A DNA stretch of 64,000 nt, from contig NZ_RJTU01000079.1 of NCBI RefSeq assembly GCF_003730015.1, forward strand, positions 49,226 to 113,225, written 5' to 3'. The notes beneath the pieces were generated by a model. The model was not told the origin of the DNA. It ran no database searches and saw nothing but the letters and a program-made list of their open reading frames with translations. This DNA is from Epilithonimonas hominis. Lineage in GTDB: Bacteria; Bacteroidota; Bacteroidia; Flavobacteriales; Weeksellaceae. Positions 50,276-58,921 of this stretch are shown here, in pieces. The position numbers and the translations under genes were made by a program. The stretch's first letter is position 1, and the number at the start of each line of letters is the position of its first letter.

Positions 50276-51811
50276 ATGAATCTTAAGAATATTACCCAAA
50301 ATTTTACTCAAAAATTCCCCGGCGATTTTTCCGAAAATACAATGCAGAGGCAAACTCCGAAAGTTCTTTTCTGTTTTATAAAACCCGCGGAATTCGACAA
50401 TACGAAACTGATAAATTTTAATGAAAATTTATCCGTGGAAATCGGTTTGGGGGCTTTAGAAAACGATGAAGATTTTTTAGCGGCTCAAAATCTTCCAGAT
50501 AATTTTCAGACCTACGCAACGGCTTATGCAGGACATCAGTTCGGGAATTGGGCAGGACAATTAGGCGATGGAAGAGCGATTTATGCCGGCGAAATTATCA
50601 ATGAAAATCATCAAACCGAAATCCAGTGGAAGGGAGCGGGCGCAACACCCTATTCCAGACACGCAGATGGAAGGGCAGTTCTCCGGTCATCAATCCGGGA
50701 ATATCTGATGAGCGAAGCTATGTTTCATCTCGGAATTCCTACCACAAGGGCTTTGAGCATTACTAAAACCGGGGAAGATGTCGTAAGAGATATGCAGTAT
50801 TCTGGAAATCCGCAAAAAGAGCAAGGTGCTGTAGTCGTGAGAACTGCTGAATCTTTTCTGAGGTTTGGACATTTTGAATTGCTGTCAGCAAGAAATCAAA
50901 CCGATTTACTGAAGCAATTGGCAGATTATACCATTGAGAATTTTTATCCGGAGGTCAATTCTGAAAACAATCATAATAAATATCTCGACTGGTTTCAGGC
51001 TGTATGTGACAGAACATTGAAAATGATTATCGATTGGTATCGTGTAGGTTTTGTTCACGGGGTGATGAATACCGATAATATGTCTATTCTTGGACTGACG
51101 ATTGATTACGGACCTTTTTCTATGATGGATGGTTATGATTTGGAGTTCACACCCAACACAACGGATTTGCCTGGAAAAAGATATGCTTTCGGAAAACAAG
51201 GACAGATTTCTCACTGGAATCTGGCAACGTTGGCGAACGCTATTTTTCCGTTAATTAATGATGCGGATGCTTTGGAAAAAATTCTTGATAATTATGGCAA
51301 GAAATTCTGGACAGATCACGACAAAATGCTAGCCAACAAGTTTGGTCTCGATGAGGTTTTACCGGAAGATGAGCGCTTTTTTACCGATTGGCAGCAACTG
51401 ATGCAAGATCTTAATCTTGATTATACTTTATTTTTTCAAAGTCTTGAAAAGGCTGTTTTAGATATTAAAATCGATGATTTTTCTAATTCATTTTACCGAA
51501 AACTGAGCGAGAGTGAACTGAGTAGACTTTCTAATTTCATAGAGAAATATCAGAAAAGAAAACATAGAAATAAAATTTCAGAAACGGAGTCTTTAGAATT
51601 AATGTCCAAAACCAATCCGAAATTTATTCTAAGAAATTATCTTTTATTCGAAGCGATTCAGGATGCGGAACAGGACAATTACGAAAGGTTTTTTGAGCTG
51701 AAAGAAGCGTTGGAATACCCTTACGAAAACCGTTTCCCACAGTTCCATCAGAAACGACCTTCAAAATATGATAATCAGACAGGTTGTAGTCAATTGTCTT
51801 GTAGCTCATAA
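50276..51811 (+). CDS. selO: Protein adenylyltransferase SelO (YdiU/UPF0061 family)
   Basis: Pseudokinase-fold enzyme that transfers AMP to protein hydroxyl groups in redox homeostasis; 511 aa from ATG 50276. Motifs: YAGHQFGNWAGQLGDGRAIY (about residues 82-101), IQWKGAGATPYSRHADGRAV, SAGR-equivalent REYLMSEAMFHLGIPTTRAL, and HGVMNTDNMSILGLTIDYGP with catalytic Asn/Asp. It ends CSQLSCSS; eukaryotic SelO has selenocysteine at the corresponding end, while bacteria use Cys as here. It directly follows a terminator; a near-consensus GATTTTTG overlaps the terminator's T run and could be its promoter. Confidence 0.93.
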   Translation: MNLKNITQNFTQKFPGDFSENTMQRQTPKVLFCFIKPAEFDNTKLINFNENLSVEIGLGALENDEDFLAAQNLPDNFQTYATAYAGHQFGNWAGQLGDGRAIYAGEIINENHQTEIQWKGAGATPYSRHADGRAVLRSSIREYLMSEAMFHLGIPTTRALSITKTGEDVVRDMQYSGNPQKEQGAVVVRTAESFLRFGHFELLSARNQTDLLKQLADYTIENFYPEVNSENNHNKYLDWFQAVCDRTLKMIIDWYRVGFVHGVMNTDNMSILGLTIDYGPFSMMDGYDLEFTPNTTDLPGKRYAFGKQGQISHWNLATLANAIFPLINDADALEKILDNYGKKFWTDHDKMLANKFGLDEVLPEDERFFTDWQQLMQDLNLDYTLFFQSLEKAVLDIKIDDFSNSFYRKLSESELSRLSNFIEKYQKRKHRNKISETESLELMSKTNPKFILRNYLLFEAIQDAEQDNYERFFELKEALEYPYENRFPQFHQKRPSKYDNQTGCSQLSCSS

Positions 51812-51819
51812 GTTTTTTC

Positions 51820-51852
51820 TTGAAATTCAAAAGCAATAATTTTCTATCTTTG
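51820..51852 (+). promoter_or_regulatory. Promoter of the toxin-antitoxin locus
   Basis: TTG at 51820-51822 and TATCTTTG at 51845-51852 with 22 bases between them: both Bacteroidota promoter elements are present. The -7 box lies 22 bases before the antitoxin ATG. Confidence 0.62.
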
Positions 51853-51874
51853 TTATAATCAATCTATAAAAACA

Positions 51875-52072
51875 ATGAATTTAGCATCTGAAAAAAATGA
51901 AATCATCAAGTGGATTCATTCTTTAGAAAATCCTGCTGTCATTGAAGAAATTAATAAAATCAGAAATAAAAAATCTTTTGATTTTGAGAAAGAATGGCGA
52001 GAAGGAATCACTGTTTCCGAAGCAAGAAAGAAAACTTCTGAGTTTATAAAATCTTTGAATTGGAAAAAGTAA
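51875..52072 (+). CDS. Antitoxin-like protein of a ParE/RelE-type module
   Basis: A 65-aa protein, MNLASEKNEIIKWIHSLENP onwards, ending in a Lys-rich helix. The pattern EIIKWIHSLENPAVIEEIN, a short linker and a DFEKEWREGITVSEARKKTS segment is typical of small flavobacterial antitoxins paired with ParE/RelE-type toxins. Antitoxins of this sort usually cover the toxin with the C-terminal helix. It appears intact. The downstream toxin frame overlaps its last 13 bases but is broken. Confidence 0.7.
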   Translation: MNLASEKNEIIKWIHSLENPAVIEEINKIRNKKSFDFEKEWREGITVSEARKKTSEFIKSLNWKK

Positions 52073-52381
52073 CGTCATAATTCGTAAAAATGTTACGGAT
52101 TATTTAGAAGACCTTGTGTTCATTTTATATAAAATGAATATTTTGGTTTTGAAAGTGATGCACAAGATTATGTACAGAAAATTTACGATTTCATAGAATA
52201 TAATCTCTCAATTTTTCCATTCAGAAAAAGACCCGAAAATTTAATTGAGCTGGGTTCAAAATACATTTTTTACAAAGCTAATCAAACGACAACTTGGTAT
52301 GTTTTCTTTGAAAATGTAGAAAATCGTTATCTTGTCACTTTTATTACGAACAGTCATTCCGAAATTGTTCAACATCTTTAA
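52060..52381 (+). pseudogene. ParE/RelE-like toxin, decayed by two one-base deletions
   Basis: Reading from TTG 52060 gives LEKV, then the frame shifts to VIIRKNVTDYLEDLVFILYK, then shifts again to NEYFGFESDAQDYVQKIYDF and runs on as SKYIFYKANQTTTWYVFFEN and NRYLVTFITNSHSEIVQHL to the stop at 52379-52381. Both changes equal loss of a single A (near 52072 and in the A run at 52131-52134). The assembled sequence of about 107 aa has the ParE/RelE pattern, including the YxxFxxxxxRYL core of the last strands. As sequenced no toxin would be made. Sequencing error is an alternative. Confidence 0.75.
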
Positions 52382-52412
52382 AGTTTCATCATTCTAAACA
52401 AAAATCATTTTC

Positions 52413-52420
52413 TATTTTTG
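52413..52420 (+). promoter_or_regulatory. -7 box of the polytopic membrane protein gene
   Basis: TATTTTTG followed by C, exact consensus, 16 bases upstream of the TTG start codon. Confidence 0.58.
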
Positions 52421-52436
52421 CAGAAAATATCACCGA

Positions 52437-53714
52437 TTGAAACTATTGAATAAAACTCTATCCATCCTGAAAATCATTTTTCCTTCTACCAAATTTGAGG
52501 TTCTTATTTTCTTATTTTTTGTCGTGTTATATGGTGCCAATGCCTGGTTTATTGCAGAGAATTTCCGAATCGTTTATGATGACAGAATCCCTTGGGATGG
52601 TTATTTTAGTTTTGATAACAGAGCGATTGTTCAGACTGGTGGCGGTTTTGAGAGACATCCTTTGTCTAATTATTTCTTTGACCAAATCCGAAATTTCGCT
52701 TTATGGATTTCCGGAAATCGGTATGATTCTGTTTTTAGATTGGTTTTAGCTTTATTTTCTACTGTGGTGATTTCTTTAGCCAATGTTCAAATATTTAAAT
52801 ATCTGAATAACATTATTAAGCTTCCTCTTAAAATCAGTCTTTTGATTCTGGCTTTCTACGGATTGTTTGTGACGAATATTCTTTTGTCTTTCACGCCGGA
52901 AACTTATACTTATACATTGTTATTTCTTTCGATTTTCAATTATTATTCTGCTCAGAAGATCAAAGAAGAAAAATCTGTTTCTTTTGCAGCAAGCATTTTG
53001 GGTTCCATTTTTATCGGTGGGTTAACGATTACGAATATCGTTAAAGTTTATATCCCGTTTTTGTTTGAGAAAAAAATCTTTTGGAATTGGAAGAAAATCG
53101 GGATGGCTGTTGCAAAAATTGCGACTTCGGTTGTTGTATTTGTTTTTCTGTTTTTGCTGAGATTGGATTTTAATTTCCAGAATTTCCTTAACAAAACCGA
53201 AGAGCAATATGATAAATTCTCCAAACCAAAAGTGACACCGCTTTGGGATATGATCACTTCCTGGTTTTTTGGTGGTAATGTTTTATTTTCTAACTACGAA
53301 ATCCGGGATTATCACACCAAGGATAAAACCTTTTATTACAAAGCACTTTTTATGGATGTCTACACATCAGCGATTCCATATTTTTTTATTGGATTGATTT
53401 TATTAATAGTGATTTTAAGTGTTGTCAAGAATTATAAAAACAAGTTGATTTGGATTCTTGTGATTTCTTTTTCAATCGATATTTTAATCCATTGTGTGCT
53501 AAAATTTGGGTTGCATACCTCTTATATTTACGGCGGACATTTTGTGTTTGTTTATCCGCTGTTGCTCGGCTGGTTATTTTTCAGTTACCGTAACAAAACC
53601 ATATCTCTGAGCATTTTGTATGGAGTAATAATGATGATGACAGTTTACCTTGGATTCAATAATTTTTATAGGCTTGGCGAGTTTTATCAATTTTTAGAAA
53701 CCTATTACCAATAA
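52437..53714 (+). CDS. Polytopic membrane protein of unknown function (glycosyltransferase-like layout)
   Basis: A 425-aa protein starting at TTG; no Met codon occurs in frame near the N-terminus, and a promoter box sits 16 bases upstream. It has about ten membrane helices, starting at residues 22-42 (FEVLIFLFFVVLYGANAWFI). The first large extracytoplasmic loop contains IVYDDRIPWDGYFSFDNRAI and FERHPLSNYFFDQI. An acidic first loop followed by many helices is reminiscent of GT-C type glycosyltransferases or mannosyltransferases, but no diagnostic motif is certain. It is monocistronic with a shared terminator. Confidence 0.75.
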   Translation: MKLLNKTLSILKIIFPSTKFEVLIFLFFVVLYGANAWFIAENFRIVYDDRIPWDGYFSFDNRAIVQTGGGFERHPLSNYFFDQIRNFALWISGNRYDSVFRLVLALFSTVVISLANVQIFKYLNNIIKLPLKISLLILAFYGLFVTNILLSFTPETYTYTLLFLSIFNYYSAQKIKEEKSVSFAASILGSIFIGGLTITNIVKVYIPFLFEKKIFWNWKKIGMAVAKIATSVVVFVFLFLLRLDFNFQNFLNKTEEQYDKFSKPKVTPLWDMITSWFFGGNVLFSNYEIRDYHTKDKTFYYKALFMDVYTSAIPYFFIGLILLIVILSVVKNYKNKLIWILVISFSIDILIHCVLKFGLHTSYIYGGHFVFVYPLLLGWLFFSYRNKTISLSILYGVIMMMTVYLGFNNFYRLGEFYQFLETYYQ

Positions 53715-53741
53715 AAAATTCCGCATCACTGCGGAATTTTT
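53714..53741. terminator. Bidirectional terminator between convergent genes
   Basis: Perfect 12-base stem AAAAATTCCGCA, loop TCAC, TGCGGAATTTTT. The A and T tracts at both sides let it serve the membrane protein gene (plus) and the SPOR gene (minus). Confidence 0.92.
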
Positions 53742-53768
53742 ACTTTATCGTTGATTGAATCAAGAATT

Positions 53769-54278
53769 TTATTTAGCTTCAACACAAAAAACAGCGTAAG
53801 GCACTACCATTGCGCTGGGATAAACTCTTTTTACGTTTCTCAAATCGTCTGCTGCGCTTTGTTTTGAAAAGTAGCTCCCTGCAAGGATTTTATAATTTGG
53901 TCGCAGTGAAGCATCGGTTTCCACTTTCAGGCTCCTGAAGTTATTTCTGAATTCTGTTGCGATTTTTCTAGCGTCTTCATTGCTTTTAACTGTAATAACC
54001 TGAATTTTGAATCCCATAATCTTTGGGTTTTTTCTGCAGACTTCAGCATTGGTAAGTTCTCTACTAGGTACTAAAATTTTTTGAGGTGTTTTAACAGGTG
54101 CAGCAGAAACTCTGTCGCAGTTGCCTTCAATTTTTTCTAATGCACTATTAATTCTGTCATCCATCGATATGGAAAGCTCTGTTCCAGAAAGGGTGTCTTT
54201 TTTCACAACATATTGAGCATCAATCTTGTAAAAACAGAATAATGATGATACTATGAGTAGCCTAAGAAGATTGTTCAT
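53769..54278 (-). CDS. Secreted SPOR-domain protein
   Basis: A 169-aa protein with signal peptide MNNLLRLLIVSSLFCFYKIDA. A short linker with Cys residues follows, and then a SPOR domain at about 88-165: MGFKIQVITVKSNEDARKIA, NYKILAGSYFSKQSAADDLR, ending YPSAMVVPYAV. SPOR domains bind denuded glycan strands at division sites, so a septal or wall-associated location is likely. It is monocistronic on the minus strand and faces the membrane protein gene across a shared terminator. Confidence 0.9.
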   Translation of the reverse strand: MNNLLRLLIVSSLFCFYKIDAQYVVKKDTLSGTELSISMDDRINSALEKIEGNCDRVSAAPVKTPQKILVPSRELTNAEVCRKNPKIMGFKIQVITVKSNEDARKIATEFRNNFRSLKVETDASLRPNYKILAGSYFSKQSAADDLRNVKRVYPSAMVVPYAVFCVEAK

Positions 54279-54295
54279 TTAAAATATTTTTTTAG

Positions 54296-54303
54296 CAAAT
54301 TTA
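54296..54303 (-). promoter_or_regulatory. -7 box of the SPOR gene
   Basis: The minus strand reads TAAATTTG followed by C, exact consensus, 17 bases upstream of the ATG. Confidence 0.6.
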
Positions 54304-54408
54304 AAATAAATTGAACGAAAGACAAATCCTCTTATTTAGAATAGTTACAAATTATAGAGAAATGAGAAAATCCATACAAATAGGTCTTCTTAATTTTTGT
54401 TAAAGTAC

Positions 54409-54416
54409 TATTTTTG
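54409..54416 (+). promoter_or_regulatory. -7 box of the actABCDEF operon
   Basis: TATTTTTG followed by C, exact TAnnTTTG, 49 bases upstream of actA. It is the only promoter box seen before six closely spaced genes. Confidence 0.6.
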
Positions 54417-54465
54417 CGGAATAGAATGTAAACTCAATACAATTTACTAACCCAAGATTATATAA

Positions 54466-55836
54466 ATGATTAGTTGGAGAAAGCATTACAAAAAGGGTCT
54501 GATAGCAATTAGTTTATTGTTGTCAACCGGCACTTCTGTTTATGCACAAGGCGATCCAAAAAAAGGACAGGATTTGTTCAAGACAAACTGTACGGCTTGT
54601 CACGCATTGGATAAACAAGTTATTGGACCGGCACTTGGTGGCGTAGTGGACAGATTAAAGAAAGAACAAAATCTTGACACAGATTGGCTTCACAAATGGA
54701 TTAAAGACAGCAAAGCTTTAAGAGCATCAGGTGACAAATATGCCAATGAGGTTTTTGAGAAATTCAATAAGACTGAAATGTTGGCGTTTCCTAATCTTTC
54801 TGATCAGGACATTGATGACATTTTAGCTTACACCACTAATCCTCCGGCAGAGGAACCTGCGGCTGATAAAGTAGAAGGTGTAACAGCGGCAGATAGTATG
54901 GCTTCTATTGAAGCTGCAAAAGCTCAGCAGCTGAATACCAAAATTATGGTAGCAGCATTGGTGGCGATTGCAGGACTTCTTTTCTGGTTGCTTTTGGTCA
55001 TCAGAAGATTGGTGAAACTTCAGCAGTCTCCGGAGCTTTCTGAGCTTAACGCAACTAAAATCACTTCTTTCTCCAAGTTATATGAAAAGTATAGCTTTGT
55101 AGGTAAAGGTGCTATTGCATTATTGGCATTGTTTGCAGCTTACGGAGTTTGGAACTGGCTGATGTGGATTGGTGTTTATAAAGGTTACGCACCAGAACAG
55201 CCGATTTATTTCTCGCATAAAATACACGCTGGTGAAAATAAAATCGACTGTCAACTTTGTCACTCAAGTGCAAAATATGGTAAAGTGTCCGAGATTCCTT
55301 CCGTAAACGTTTGTATGAACTGTCATAGAGCGATTTCTGAATACAAAGGCAAATACATTGAGCCAGGAAAAGACAGAGAATTCTACACAGGAGAAATTAA
55401 AAAAATCTATGCGGCAGCTGGATGGGATGAGTCAAAACAGGCTTATACTGGCAAGACTACACCGATTGAATGGACAAGAATCCACAATATGCCAGATTTC
55501 GTTTACTTCAATCACGCACAGCACGTGGTGGCAGGAGAGCAGGCGATTATCAACAGTTTCAATGCTAAGCAGAAAGACCCGGCTAATAAGATTGATGTCG
55601 TTTGTAAGGCTTGTCACGGCAAAATTGATACAATGAACGTGGTGCAGATGGCGAACAACTTCACAATGGGATGGTGTATCGAGTGTCACAGAACCACAGA
55701 GGTGGATATGAACAATGGTTACAATAAAGAATACTTCAAGAATCTCCACGATAAGTTGAAAAAACAATATGGTGAAGGAACTAAGATTACTGTAGATGCA
55801 ATCGGAGGTCTTGAGTGCGGTAAATGTCATTATTAA
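54466..55836 (+). CDS. actA: Alternative complex III subunit ActA, multiheme cytochrome c
   Basis: A 456-aa cytochrome with six CxxCH haem sites. One, C42-T-A-C-H46, lies in an N-terminal class I cytochrome c-like domain after the signal peptide (SLLLSTGTSVYAQ). Five more, CQLCH, CMNCH, CKACH, CIECH and CGKCH, lie in the C-terminal part. Two membrane segments (about 160-182 and 210-230) separate the parts. ActA of Rhodothermus is pentahaem, so here a monohaem domain is fused. It accepts electrons from the Fe-S subunit ActB in the quinol:cytochrome c oxidoreductase. First gene of the operon. Confidence 0.92.
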   Translation: MISWRKHYKKGLIAISLLLSTGTSVYAQGDPKKGQDLFKTNCTACHALDKQVIGPALGGVVDRLKKEQNLDTDWLHKWIKDSKALRASGDKYANEVFEKFNKTEMLAFPNLSDQDIDDILAYTTNPPAEEPAADKVEGVTAADSMASIEAAKAQQLNTKIMVAALVAIAGLLFWLLLVIRRLVKLQQSPELSELNATKITSFSKLYEKYSFVGKGAIALLALFAAYGVWNWLMWIGVYKGYAPEQPIYFSHKIHAGENKIDCQLCHSSAKYGKVSEIPSVNVCMNCHRAISEYKGKYIEPGKDREFYTGEIKKIYAAAGWDESKQAYTGKTTPIEWTRIHNMPDFVYFNHAQHVVAGEQAIINSFNAKQKDPANKIDVVCKACHGKIDTMNVVQMANNFTMGWCIECHRTTEVDMNNGYNKEYFKNLHDKLKKQYGEGTKITVDAIGGLECGKCHY

Positions 55837-55857
55837 TAACAAAAATTAGAAGTATAA

Positions 55858-58800
55858 ATGGCTTCAAATAAAATACAATTCAGAAGTATTCACGAACTAA
55901 AAGACCCGACTTTGAATGCAAAGTTGGCGTCTAAAGAGTTCCAGAATGAAATTCCGGTTGAAGATTTCTTAGATAACTCTGAGAACAATTCAGGGACTTC
56001 TCGTAGAGATTTCTTGAAACTACTGGGATTCTCTACTGCTGCAGTAACTTTGGCAGCTTGTGAGGCACCGGTTATAAAAACGATTCCGTATGTGGTAAAA
56101 CCGCACGATATCATCCCGGGAATTCCAAACTTTTTCGCATCTTCATATTTTGATGGTTACGATTTTGCCAGCGTTTTGGTAAAAACAAGAGAAGGTCGCC
56201 CTATCAGAATCGATGCGAATCCTGGAGCTGGAAATCTTGGTAAAACTAACGCAAGAGCACAAGCAAGTGTACTTTCACTTTATGATAATGATAAAGTAAA
56301 GCAACCAAAGCTTGATGGGAAAGACGAAACTTTCGATAAAATAGATGATTTTATCCTGAAAGGTCTTGCAGAGTCTCAGAATGGTGGGAAAAAGATTGTG
56401 GTATTATCACACTCTTTTCCAAGCCCGACTTTCAAGAAATTGTTCGGAGAGTTCAAAACCAAATATCCTTCCGCAGAACTAATTACTTACGATGCGATTC
56501 CTTACGCGGCAGCTTTGGATGCAGCACAGGAAGTATTCGGACAGAGAGCTTTGCCGGTTTATGACCTTAGCAAGTCTCAGTTGGTGGTCTCTTTCAATGC
56601 AGATTTCTTAGGCGATTACAACGCTTCAAGCCTTGAAGTTTCCTACGCTGCGGCTAGAAAACCAGGCGCAAATATGTTGAGACATATTCAGGTAGAATCT
56701 AACATGAGCTTAACGGGTGCCAATGCCGACAGCCGATACAGACTGAAGCCAAGTGCAGTTTTCAAAACTTTGGTAGAAGTTTATAACGGACTAAATGGTG
56801 GAACTTCTGATAAAGTGGCTTCCGAAATCGTGAAAGAACTTCAGTCAAAAGGCAGCAACGCTGTTGTTTTTGCTGATGGTTCTAAAGCGGCTTATGTTTT
56901 GGCGCACTTAATTAACCAAAAATTAGCATCTAACGCATTTACTGGAAAAGCTAATTTCCTTAAAGAATATGATAACGCAAGATTCAACGAGTTTTTATCC
57001 TGGTTGAATAGCGGACAGGTTGGTGTTTTGATTACGAATAATATAAACCCGATTTATTCGCACGCAAAAGGTCAATCTCTAAAGGCTGCAATCGAAAAGG
57101 TTCCTTATTCTGTTGCAATTACCGATAAGAAAAACGAATTATATAAAGCTTCAAAGGCAGTTATTCCTTTTACTCATTGGCTAGAATCTTGGGGTGATAT
57201 CACACCGGAAACAGGTGCATATTCTTTAATGCAGCCTACAATCCAGAAGATATACAAATCGAGACAGATTGAAGAATCTCTTTTAGTGTGGATTAATGGA
57301 AAAGATAACCCGGCTAATAATTATTATAATTATTTGAAAGCTAACGCATTGACGCTTAATGGAGGGTTGTCATTCAACAAAAATCTATACAACGGATTTG
57401 CAGCTGGCGGACTTTCGACAGGATTATCTTATTCCGGCGGAAATGCTGCTCAGGCTATCGCTGAATTATCAGCTTTCAAACCAGCTCAATTGGAGTTACA
57501 GCTTTATACCAAACCTTCTATTGGTGACGGAACACAATCTAACAACCCTTGGTTGATGGAACTTCCGGACCCAATTTCAAGATTGTCTTGGGATAATTAT
57601 ATTACTATTTCACCAAAAGATGCAGAAAGTCTAGGCTTGGAAAACAGTCTTAATGCAAGAATGCAGTTGGATGGAGATACAGTAAAAGTTACAGCAAATG
57701 GCGTTACTTTGAAAGATGTACCCGTGTTTATCCAGCCTGGTCAGGCAGATGGTTCTCTTGGACTTGCTCTTGGCTACGGTAAAAAAGATTCTGGTAAAGT
57801 AGCAGAGACTGGCGTTAATGCTTATCCATTGTTCGATGGTTACAATACGGTTATTACCAATGTTAAAATAGAGAAATCCGGAGACGGACACGAGTTTGCA
57901 GGAATGCAGCTGCAAAATACCTTGATGGGTCGTTATGAGATCGCTAAAGAAGTAACATTGGATGATTTCATCAACAAACCTGTTGATGAATGGAACAAAC
58001 CTTTGGCAATGCACACTATTGGTGGTGAGCTACCGATTGGCAAAATTGATCTTTGGGAAGCATTTGATGATACTGACGGGCCACATTTTAATCTATCTGT
58101 AGATCTTAATTCGTGTACCGGTTGTGGTGCTTGTGTTATTGCTTGTCAGGCGGAGAACAACGTTCCTGTTGTGGGGAAAGAAGAGGTGAGAATGTCCAGA
58201 GATATGTATTGGTTAAGAATTGACCGTTACTATTCTACTGAACAGAAAGTTGAAGTTTATGAAGGTCTGAAAGAGGGAATGGCTGTTCCTGAGTTATACG
58301 GTAGTGAACTTCTCGGAATCAAAGGAGCATTGGAAAATGCTGCAGAGAATCCGGATGTAATTTTCCAACCGGTAATGTGCCAGCACTGTAATCACGCGCC
58401 ATGTGAAACTGTTTGTCCTGTAGCGGCAACATCTCACGGGAAACAAGGGCAAAACCAAATGGCTTATAACAGATGTATCGGTACAAGATATTGTGCGAAC
58501 AACTGTCCATATAAAGTAAGAAGATTTAACTGGTTCAATTACGCTCTTAATGATAAGTTCGATTTCCATATGAATAACGATCTTGGAAGAATGGTATTGA
58601 ATCCAGATGTTGTTACGAGAACAAGAGGGGTGATGGAAAAATGTTCTATGTGTATCCAAATGACACAGAATGTTATCCTCGAAGCTAAGAAAGATGGCAG
58701 AAAAGTTCAGGATGGAGAGTTCCAAACGGCTTGTGCCAATGCTTGTTCTACTGGTGCTTTGAAGTTCGGAGATATGAATGATGTCAACTCAGAAGTTCGC

Positions 58801-58914
58801 AGCTTGTTCAACAGTAACAGAAAATATGTTTTGTTAGAAGAAATTGGTACAAAACCAAATGTATTCTACCATACAAAAATCAGAAACAGAAAAGAAAGTT
58901 TAAATAATAAATAG
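55858..58914 (+). CDS. actB: Alternative complex III subunit ActB, Fe-S/molybdopterin-like protein
   Basis: A 1018-aa fusion of a molybdopterin oxidoreductase-like domain (about 70-720, without a recognisable cofactor site) and a four-cluster ferredoxin domain (about 740-985). A Tat-like signal SRRDFLKLLGFST with R49-R50 precedes C68 in LAACEAP, a possible lipidated Cys. Fe-S motifs are CTGCGACVIACQ, CQHCNHAPCETVCPVAA, CIGTRYCANNCPYKVRRF, and CSMCIQ with CANACSTGA. It passes electrons from the quinol site in ActC to the haems of ActA and ActE. Located 22 bases after actA. Confidence 0.94.
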   Translation: MASNKIQFRSIHELKDPTLNAKLASKEFQNEIPVEDFLDNSENNSGTSRRDFLKLLGFSTAAVTLAACEAPVIKTIPYVVKPHDIIPGIPNFFASSYFDGYDFASVLVKTREGRPIRIDANPGAGNLGKTNARAQASVLSLYDNDKVKQPKLDGKDETFDKIDDFILKGLAESQNGGKKIVVLSHSFPSPTFKKLFGEFKTKYPSAELITYDAIPYAAALDAAQEVFGQRALPVYDLSKSQLVVSFNADFLGDYNASSLEVSYAAARKPGANMLRHIQVESNMSLTGANADSRYRLKPSAVFKTLVEVYNGLNGGTSDKVASEIVKELQSKGSNAVVFADGSKAAYVLAHLINQKLASNAFTGKANFLKEYDNARFNEFLSWLNSGQVGVLITNNINPIYSHAKGQSLKAAIEKVPYSVAITDKKNELYKASKAVIPFTHWLESWGDITPETGAYSLMQPTIQKIYKSRQIEESLLVWINGKDNPANNYYNYLKANALTLNGGLSFNKNLYNGFAAGGLSTGLSYSGGNAAQAIAELSAFKPAQLELQLYTKPSIGDGTQSNNPWLMELPDPISRLSWDNYITISPKDAESLGLENSLNARMQLDGDTVKVTANGVTLKDVPVFIQPGQADGSLGLALGYGKKDSGKVAETGVNAYPLFDGYNTVITNVKIEKSGDGHEFAGMQLQNTLMGRYEIAKEVTLDDFINKPVDEWNKPLAMHTIGGELPIGKIDLWEAFDDTDGPHFNLSVDLNSCTGCGACVIACQAENNVPVVGKEEVRMSRDMYWLRIDRYYSTEQKVEVYEGLKEGMAVPELYGSELLGIKGALENAAENPDVIFQPVMCQHCNHAPCETVCPVAATSHGKQGQNQMAYNRCIGTRYCANNCPYKVRRFNWFNYALNDKFDFHMNNDLGRMVLNPDVVTRTRGVMEKCSMCIQMTQNVILEAKKDGRKVQDGEFQTACANACSTGALKFGDMNDVNSEVRSLFNSNRKYVLLEEIGTKPNVFYHTKIRNRKESLNNK

Positions 58915-58921
58915 GTAAAAA

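Noticed and set aside
51770..51811. Selenocysteine at the SelO C-terminus
   Set aside because: The codons spell Cys-Ser-Ser and then a TAA stop; there is no TGA, so it is the Cys form.
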